Of a stretch of DNA of 64,000 nt, positions 58,763-64,000 are shown piece by piece. Each line of letters starts with the position of its first letter. Position 1 is the first letter of the stretch. The stretch comes from Sphingobium trunci. GTDB lineage: Bacteria > Pseudomonadota > Alphaproteobacteria > Sphingomonadales > Sphingomonadaceae. Made by a program: the position numbers and the translations under genes. The notes under the pieces were generated by a model, which was given only the letters and a program-made list of their open reading frames with translations, was not told the DNA's origin and did no database searches. The DNA lies in assembly GCF_022664535.1 (NCBI RefSeq), contig NZ_JAKUJY010000006.1, positions 62,001 to 126,000 of the forward strand. Direction: 5' to 3'.

Positions 58763-59041
58763 CTAGCGGAAATTGTCCGCATAGGCCTGGATCTTCAGCG
58801 TCTTGGGCGCCGTCGGGATCACGCTGTAGGCAATGCCCTCCCGCTCAGCATAGGCGCGCGCCGCCTCTTCGGAGGAAAAGCTCAACCGGATCTGCTGCTT
58901 CATGTCGCCCGAACCGGCCCAGCCCGTCAGCGGATCGGGCTGCTTGGCTTCGGCGGGCGCATATTCCAGCACCCATTTATGGGTCAGCGCCTTGCCGGAT
59001 TGCAGGGCGTTCTTCTGGATCTGATAGATGCGCGCGCTCAT
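58763..59041 (-). CDS. NDUFS4/ETC complex I subunit-like protein
   Basis: 92 aa from the start at 59041. ARIYQIQKNALQSGKAL and KWVLEYAP...DPLTGWAGSGDMKQQIRLSF match the bacterial complex I NDUFS4-like family, an accessory subunit of NADH dehydrogenase found in alphaproteobacteria. It is monocistronic here, apart from the nuo genes. Confidence 0.82.
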   Translation of the reverse strand: MSARIYQIQKNALQSGKALTHKWVLEYAPAEAKQPDPLTGWAGSGDMKQQIRLSFSSEEAARAYAEREGIAYSVIPTAPKTLKIQAYADNFR

Positions 59042-59101
59042 CGCGTGGAGGACTCCTGAAGGGGAATTTGGCGTTGCGTTGCACCAGAGGGCGCGCACAA
59101 G

Positions 59102-61546
59102 TCAAGGCTTGGCGCGGGGATCGGCGCGTTTCGTGCGCAAGGTGGCGTTGGCGCCCGCCGGATCGTCGGGCCAGGGATGCCTGGGATAGCGGCCGCGCAT
59201 CTCCTTGGCGACGGCGCTCCAGCTCCCGGCCCAGAATCCGGGCAGGTCGCGCGTCGTCTGGATCGGCCGCCCCGCGGGCGAGGTCAGCGAAAGGACCAGC
59301 GGAATGCGCTGGCTGCCGACCACCGGATGATCGCCAAGGCCGAACAGCGCCTGCACCCGCAGCTCGACGCGCGGCCCACCTTCGGCGGCATAGTCGATCG
59401 CATGGGTGCTGCCCGCGGGCGAACGGAATTCCGGCGGGGCGAGCCGGTCGACCTGCTGCTTGCCGTCCCAGCCGATCAGGCCCTCGAGCACGCCGGAAAG
59501 CTGCGACCGGTCGATGTCGGACAGGCGCCGCCTGCCCTGCAGGAGCGAGGGCAGCCATTCGTCGAGCGTTTCCATCAGCGCCGTGTCCGACAGCGCATCC
59601 ACCCCGGCAAATTCCGCGCGCATCCGCAGCGACCGGGCGGCGTCCGACCAGGGGAGCAGGTCCAGCCCGCCCTGGCGCACTCCGTCGACCAGGGCCGCGA
59701 CCACCGCGTCCGGGTCGGGCCGGTCGTCGGAGCCGGAGGAGAGCCTGACCGCGCCCAGGCGGCGTTCGCGCAGGGCCTCTATTCCGCCATTGGCCGGCCT
59801 GAACCGCACGGTGCGATGCTCGGCGATCCGCGCGCCGAAAAGCTGCACCACCTCCGCCTCGCTGACCGGCGCTGCGGAGAGGATGCGCGCACCGGCGGCG
59901 CTGCCCTGCACCTCGCCGACCGCCAGCCATTCCTCGCGGGCCAGCGGACTGAGCGGGTCCAGCCGGAAGCCGCGCCCGCCGACGCTCGCCCAGTCGGCGC
60001 CTTCGGCCGACCGGCGCCTGGCCACCCGGTCGGGAAAGGCAAGGGCCAGGCACAGCCCGGTTTCATGCTCCGTCGCCATGCCCGGCCGGCCCGCCGGAAC
60101 CAGCTTCGCCCACCGCCTTGCCATCGCCCGCGCGGCATCCGCGCGCTTCCCGCCTTCCCGCCGCCAGCGCGTCCGGCGCTGCGACAGGTCCGTGTCCTGT
60201 CCGCCCACGCCCCGCTCGCCCAGCAGCACGGCGACCTCCGCCGCGCTCTCCGCCAGGCCCATCTCCCCGGCCCGCACCAGCATATGGCCGATGCGCGGCT
60301 CCAGCGGCAGGCGCGCCAGCGCCTTGCCATGCGGGGTGATCCGCCCGTCCGCGTCCAGCGCCTCCAGCACCGTCAGCCGCCTGCGGGCCTCGCTCACGGC
60401 CGCCTCCGGGGGCGTGTCCAGCCATCGCAGACCTGCCGGATCGCTCACCCCCCACAGGGCGCAGTCCAGGATCAGGCTGGAAAGGTCGCTCTCCAATATC
60501 TCCGGCGGGTCGAAGGGGGGCATCCCGGCCGTCGCCGCCGCTTCCCACAGCCGGTAGGCGACGCCCGGCCGCTGCCGCGCCGCGCGCCCGGCGCGCTGGG
60601 TGGCCGCCGCCTGGCTGGCCCGCTCCGTCACCAGCCGAGTCACGCCCGCCGCCCGGTCGTAGCGCGGCCGCCGCGCCAGCCCGCTGTCGACCACGATCCG
60701 CACGCCGTCGATGGTGAGGCTGGTTTCCGCGATCGAGGTGGCCAGGATCACCTTTCTTCGCCCCTCGCGCGAAGGCCGGATCGCCGCCCGCTGCGCGCCG
60801 GGATCGAGCGATCCATGCAGCCTGTGGACTTCCACCCCCATGCCGTCCAGCCGCTCCGCGGTCCGCTCGATCTCCGCCACGCCGGGCAGGAAGGCGAGCA
60901 GGTCGCCCTCCGCTTCCTCGTCCAGCGCGCGGCGGATCGTCGCCGCCATCTCATCCTCGATCCGCCTTTCCGCCGCGCGTCCGACATGACGCAGCTCCAG
61001 CGGCTGGATGCGGCCCTCGCTCTCCACCAGCGGCGCGCCGTCGAGCAGCGCGGCAAACCGCGCCCCGTCCAGCGTCGCCGACATGGGCAGGATGCGCAGG
61101 TCCGGGCGCAATGCGGCCTGGGCATCGAGCGCCAGCGCCAGCCCGAAATCGCTGTCCAAACTGCGCTCATGCACTTCGTCGAATAGGACGGCGGATACGC
61201 CCGACAGCTCCGGATCGTCCTGGATGCGCCGGACGAAAATACCCTCGGTCAGCACCAGCAGCCGGGTCTTGGCCGACTGCCTGGAATCCATGCGCGTCGC
61301 ATAGCCGACCGTGCCGCCCGGCTGCTCGCCCATCAGTTCGGCGATCCGTTCCGCCGCCGCGCGGGCCGCCAGCCGCCGGGGCGAAAGCAGCAGCACCTGC
61401 CCCCTGCACCAGGGTTCCTCCAACAGCGCGGGCGCCACCGCCGTCGTCTTGCCCGCGCCCGGCGGTGCCACCAGCACGGCGTTGCTGCCCTCGCGCAGAT
61501 GGGCCAGCAGTTCGGGCAGCACGGCATGGATGGGCAGGGCGGTCAT
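59102..61546 (-). CDS. hrpB: ATP-dependent helicase HrpB
   Basis: 814 aa DEAH-type helicase. Walker A APPGAGKTTAVAP, DEVH in LFDEVHERSLD, SATLDG and QRAGRAAR are present, with an HrpB C-terminal domain. HrpB unwinds nucleic acid; its cellular role is not well defined. The Met at 61546 is taken over an N-terminal extension of 12 residues. Confidence 0.92.
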   Translation of the reverse strand: MTALPIHAVLPELLAHLREGSNAVLVAPPGAGKTTAVAPALLEEPWCRGQVLLLSPRRLAARAAAERIAELMGEQPGGTVGYATRMDSRQSAKTRLLVLTEGIFVRRIQDDPELSGVSAVLFDEVHERSLDSDFGLALALDAQAALRPDLRILPMSATLDGARFAALLDGAPLVESEGRIQPLELRHVGRAAERRIEDEMAATIRRALDEEAEGDLLAFLPGVAEIERTAERLDGMGVEVHRLHGSLDPGAQRAAIRPSREGRRKVILATSIAETSLTIDGVRIVVDSGLARRPRYDRAAGVTRLVTERASQAAATQRAGRAARQRPGVAYRLWEAAATAGMPPFDPPEILESDLSSLILDCALWGVSDPAGLRWLDTPPEAAVSEARRRLTVLEALDADGRITPHGKALARLPLEPRIGHMLVRAGEMGLAESAAEVAVLLGERGVGGQDTDLSQRRTRWRREGGKRADAARAMARRWAKLVPAGRPGMATEHETGLCLALAFPDRVARRRSAEGADWASVGGRGFRLDPLSPLAREEWLAVGEVQGSAAGARILSAAPVSEAEVVQLFGARIAEHRTVRFRPANGGIEALRERRLGAVRLSSGSDDRPDPDAVVAALVDGVRQGGLDLLPWSDAARSLRMRAEFAGVDALSDTALMETLDEWLPSLLQGRRRLSDIDRSQLSGVLEGLIGWDGKQQVDRLAPPEFRSPAGSTHAIDYAAEGGPRVELRVQALFGLGDHPVVGSQRIPLVLSLTSPAGRPIQTTRDLPGFWAGSWSAVAKEMRGRYPRHPWPDDPAGANATLRTKRADPRAKP

Positions 61547-61586
61547 TCCCGTCCCTCTCGCGCCAATCGGCGTCCGACGCAATGGC

Positions 61587-62369
61587 TCAACCGAACAGCA
61601 GCGCGTGGATCGGGTTCTTGGGGTCCAGCAGCATCCTGGCGGTCAGCGCCAGCGACATGATGATCAGCAGCGGCCGGATCAACCGGCTGCCGAAGCGCAT
61701 GGCGAGCCGCGATCCGATCTGCCCGCCGGTGATGCTGCCCACCGCCATGGCGAGGCCGACGATCCAGATGACATGGCCGCCCGCGATCAGGGTCAGCAGC
61801 CCGGCCATATTGCTGGCGAAATTGGCGGCCTTGGTCTGCGCCGTCGCGCGCACCAGCCCCAGCCCGCCCAGCGCGATGAAGATGCTGGTGTAGAAGGCGC
61901 CGGCTCCGGGTCCGAAAAAACCGTCATAAAAGCCGACGATGCCGATCGGCAGGCTGAGCGCGACGATCCCGATGCGCTGGTGCCGGTCCATTTCGCTGAC
62001 CTTGGGCGAGAAGGTGAAATAGCCCGCCAGCGCCACCAGCAGCGCGGGCATCAGCCCCGCGAGGATGGAAGGGTCGACCCGCTGCAACAGCCATGCGCCG
62101 CCGATCGATCCCATGAACGCCGCGATGACCGGCCATTTATAGGCCCGCAAATCCATATGCCCGGCCCGCGCATAGGCGATGCAGGCGCCGAACGTGCCGA
62201 GCGCGCTTTGCAGCTTGTTGGTCGCGACCGCCGGGACCGGGGGAATCCCGGCGGCGAGCAGGGCGGGCAGGGCGATCAGCCCGCCGCCGCCCGCCATCGC
62301 GTCGATACAGCCCGCCATCAGCGCGGCCGCCATCAGGAAGGCAATGGTTTCAGGGGAGGGGATCATCAT
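61587..62369 (-). CDS. TauE/SafE-family sulfite or anion exporter
   Basis: 260 aa with about eight hydrophobic helices. AAGIPPVPAVATNKLQSALG and GPGAGAFYTSIFIALGGL are characteristic of the TSUP family. Members export or import sulfite, sulfoacetate or related anions. The substrate cannot be assigned. Confidence 0.85.
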   Translation of the reverse strand: MMIPSPETIAFLMAAALMAGCIDAMAGGGGLIALPALLAAGIPPVPAVATNKLQSALGTFGACIAYARAGHMDLRAYKWPVIAAFMGSIGGAWLLQRVDPSILAGLMPALLVALAGYFTFSPKVSEMDRHQRIGIVALSLPIGIVGFYDGFFGPGAGAFYTSIFIALGGLGLVRATAQTKAANFASNMAGLLTLIAGGHVIWIVGLAMAVGSITGGQIGSRLAMRFGSRLIRPLLIIMSLALTARMLLDPKNPIHALLFG

Positions 62370-62421
62370 CGACCAGACGGGCTGAGCTTCGCCCGATCAA
62401 ACGGACAGGACCGGAAAAGCC

Positions 62422-63450
62422 TCAATAAGCCCGCGCGATGGCGAATTCGACCGCCTCCGTCAGCGCCGCCTTGGCCTTGCCATTGTCGAACATGCCCAGC
62501 GCGTCGATCGCGCGCTGGCCATAATGGCGGGCGCGGGCCAGCGTGTCGGTAATCGCGCCGGTCCTGCGCAGCAGGCCGGTCGCATAGGCCAGGTCTTCGT
62601 CGCTCACCCGGTTGCCCGCGATCGCCGCCTTCCAGAAGGCGCGATCCTCGTCGCCTCCCCGCGCATAGGCCAGGATGACCGGCAGCGTGACCTTGCCGTC
62701 GCGGAAATCGTCGCCCGCATCCTTGCCCATGGTGGCGCCGTCCGACTCATAGTCGATGGCGTCGTCGATCAGCTGGAAGGCGATGCCCAGGTTGCGGCCG
62801 TAAACGTCCAGCGCCTGCTCCTCCGCCTCGTTGCGGTCGGCGACCACGGCGGAAATGCGGCAGGCGGCGGCGAACAGGGCAGCGGTCTTGGCACCGATGA
62901 TGTCCAGATATTGTTCTTCGCTGGTGTCGATCTTGCGCTGGGCGGTGAGCTGGTTGACCTCGCCCTCCGCGATCACGGCGGAGGCGTTGGAGAGGATCTT
63001 CAGCACCTTGAGCGACTCCGCCTCGACCATCAGCTCGAAGGAGCGGGAGAAGAGGAAATCGCCCACCAGCACGCTGGCGCTGTTGCCCCAGATGATGTTG
63101 GCGGTCTTGCGGCCCCGGCGCAGCCCCGATCCGTCCACCACATCGTCATGCAGCAGGGTCGCGGTGTGGATGAACTCGACGGCGGCGGCCAGCTTGTAGT
63201 GGCGCGACCCCGCATAGCCGACCAGATCGGCGCAGGCGAGCGTCAGCATCGGCCGCATCCGCTTGCCGCCGCCCGCGATCAGATGGCCCGCCAGTTCGGG
63301 GATCAGCGGAATGCGCGACTGCATCCGGTCCAGGATGACGGCATTCACCTGGTTCATGCCGTCGGCGACCAGCGCCATCATGGGGGTGAGCGAAGGCGCG
63401 CTGCTGGCGCGGCCGATGGGATGGACATTGCCGGTGGCGGGTGCGGTCAT
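62422..63450 (-). CDS. ispB: Polyprenyl diphosphate synthase (octaprenyl/solanesyl type)
   Basis: 342 aa from the Met at 63450, with internal alternatives upstream at 63462 and 63507. The two aspartate-rich motifs are LLHDDVVDGSG and QLIDDAIDY. It makes the long isoprenoid side chain of ubiquinone. The product length is not readable here. Confidence 0.88.
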   Translation of the reverse strand: MTAPATGNVHPIGRASSAPSLTPMMALVADGMNQVNAVILDRMQSRIPLIPELAGHLIAGGGKRMRPMLTLACADLVGYAGSRHYKLAAAVEFIHTATLLHDDVVDGSGLRRGRKTANIIWGNSASVLVGDFLFSRSFELMVEAESLKVLKILSNASAVIAEGEVNQLTAQRKIDTSEEQYLDIIGAKTAALFAAACRISAVVADRNEAEEQALDVYGRNLGIAFQLIDDAIDYESDGATMGKDAGDDFRDGKVTLPVILAYARGGDEDRAFWKAAIAGNRVSDEDLAYATGLLRRTGAITDTLARARHYGQRAIDALGMFDNGKAKAALTEAVEFAIARAY

Positions 63451-63611
63451 GACAAGCGCCATGTGGCGGTGCAAAATGCTAAAGGCAAGCGGGAATAGCT
63501 TGCGCAAGGCCCCGGAAGCGGCAAAAAGCGCGAGAGTTTTGATCGACGCATCACCGGGAGCCTTGAAAGCGGTTCCCGCTTTTCGGGCGTGATGCTCCGC
63601 CGGAGGACATA

Positions 63612-63896
63612 GTGGACGAGACCCTGAAGCGCTATCGCGAGAGCATCGACAATATTGACGCGGCGCTTGTCTTCATGCTGGCCGAGCGGTTCAAGATCAC
63701 CCAGGCCGTGGGCGAGCACAAGGCGACGCACGACCTGCCGCCCGCCGATCCGGGCCGGGAGGAGCGCCAGATCGCCCGCCTGCGCCAGCTTGCGACCGAC
63801 GCCCATCTCGATCCCGACTTCACCGAGAAATTCCTGCGCTTCATCATCGACGAGGTGATCCGCCATCATGAAAGGCTGCGCGAAAGGCAGGCCTGA
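63612..63896 (+). CDS. Chorismate mutase (AroQ type)
   Basis: 94 aa all-helical protein starting at GTG. YRESIDNIDAALVFMLAERFKITQAVGEHKA matches AroQ mutases, including the arginine and lysine residues that hold chorismate. It makes prephenate for Phe and Tyr synthesis. It diverges from the polyprenyl synthase gene. Confidence 0.9.
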   Translation: MDETLKRYRESIDNIDAALVFMLAERFKITQAVGEHKATHDLPPADPGREERQIARLRQLATDAHLDPDFTEKFLRFIIDEVIRHHERLRERQA

Positions 63897-63898
63897 CT

Positions 63899-64000
63899 TC
63901 AGGCCGGTTCGGATAATTCCTCTTCTCGCGAGGGCCGCGCCGACCGGCCCAGCATGACGCCGCCCAGCGCCAGCGCGAAACCGGCGATCTGCACCGGTCC
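63899..64000 (-). CDS. C-terminus of a probable DMT/EamA-family transporter (runs off window end)
   Basis: The last 33 codons read GPVQIAGFALALGGVMLGR followed by a short polar tail and stop. The final membrane helix ending GGVMLGR is typical of EamA drug/metabolite exporters. The rest of the gene is outside the window, so the call rests on this short helix. Confidence 0.5.
   Translation of the reverse strand, partial: GPVQIAGFALALGGVMLGRSARPSREEELSEPA

Overview
The window is GC-rich chromosomal DNA from an alphaproteobacterium of the sphingomonad group (Sphingobium, Novosphingobium or Sphingomonas-like). The main evidence is a serine palmitoyltransferase gene paired with a dedicated acyl carrier protein gene (sphingolipid synthesis), UrcA and entericidin family genes, type II homoserine kinase, the argS-SPOR-nagZ-scpA-scpB-tatABC string typical of alphaproteobacteria, and the style of the short palindromic intergenic repeats. 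Nearly all of it looks like core chromosome. No prophage, insertion sequence transposase, CRISPR array or rRNA operon was seen.

Layout. 1-4.3 kb: end of a urea carboxylase gene, allophanate hydrolase, a secreted beta-propeller protein and a LysR regulator. 4.3-7.5 kb: small secreted proteins (one UrcA), a fatty acid hydroxylase/sterol desaturase family protein, a membrane protein and a MITE-like palindromic element. 7.5-14.6 kb: tRNA-Arg(UCU), queuosine precursor transporter, fmt-truA (minus), recR-def (plus), ispH-thrB-rnhA (minus) and a lipoprotein. 14.7-21.2 kb: argS, SPOR protein, nagZ, scpA, scpB, tatA, tatB, tatC, closed by a terminator. 21.2-25.5 kb: entericidin, SleB-type hydrolase, cysK and two membrane proteins.

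25.5-44.5 kb: a complete division and cell-wall (dcw) cluster, mraZ-rsmH-ftsL-ftsI-murE-murF-mraY-murD-ftsW-murG-murC-(65-aa gene)-murB-ddl-ftsQ-ftsA-ftsZ. Most genes overlap or nearly abut. A three-repeat MraZ box lies in front and a terminator follows ftsZ. It makes lipid II, flips or polymerises it at the septum, and builds the Z-ring.

44.5-53.5 kb: a TPR/SPOR protein, a dGTPase-like gene with a small partner, then a tandem glycine riboswitch controlling gcvT-gcvH-gcvPA-gcvPB and a DUF938 methyltransferase. 53.6-64 kb: a possible TAM41-like nucleotidyltransferase, a hybrid histidine kinase, the acp-spt sphingolipid pair, a divergent Pycsar-effector-like (DUF5706-type) membrane protein, an NDUFS4-like protein, HrpB helicase, a TauE/SafE exporter, a polyprenyl diphosphate synthase, chorismate mutase and the tail of a probable DMT transporter.

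No clearly new multi-gene system is evident. The best candidates for follow-up are the Pycsar-effector-like protein beside the sphingolipid genes, the TAM41-like gene, the 65-aa protein inside the dcw cluster, the long-range pairing around the glycine riboswitch and the MITE-like element.
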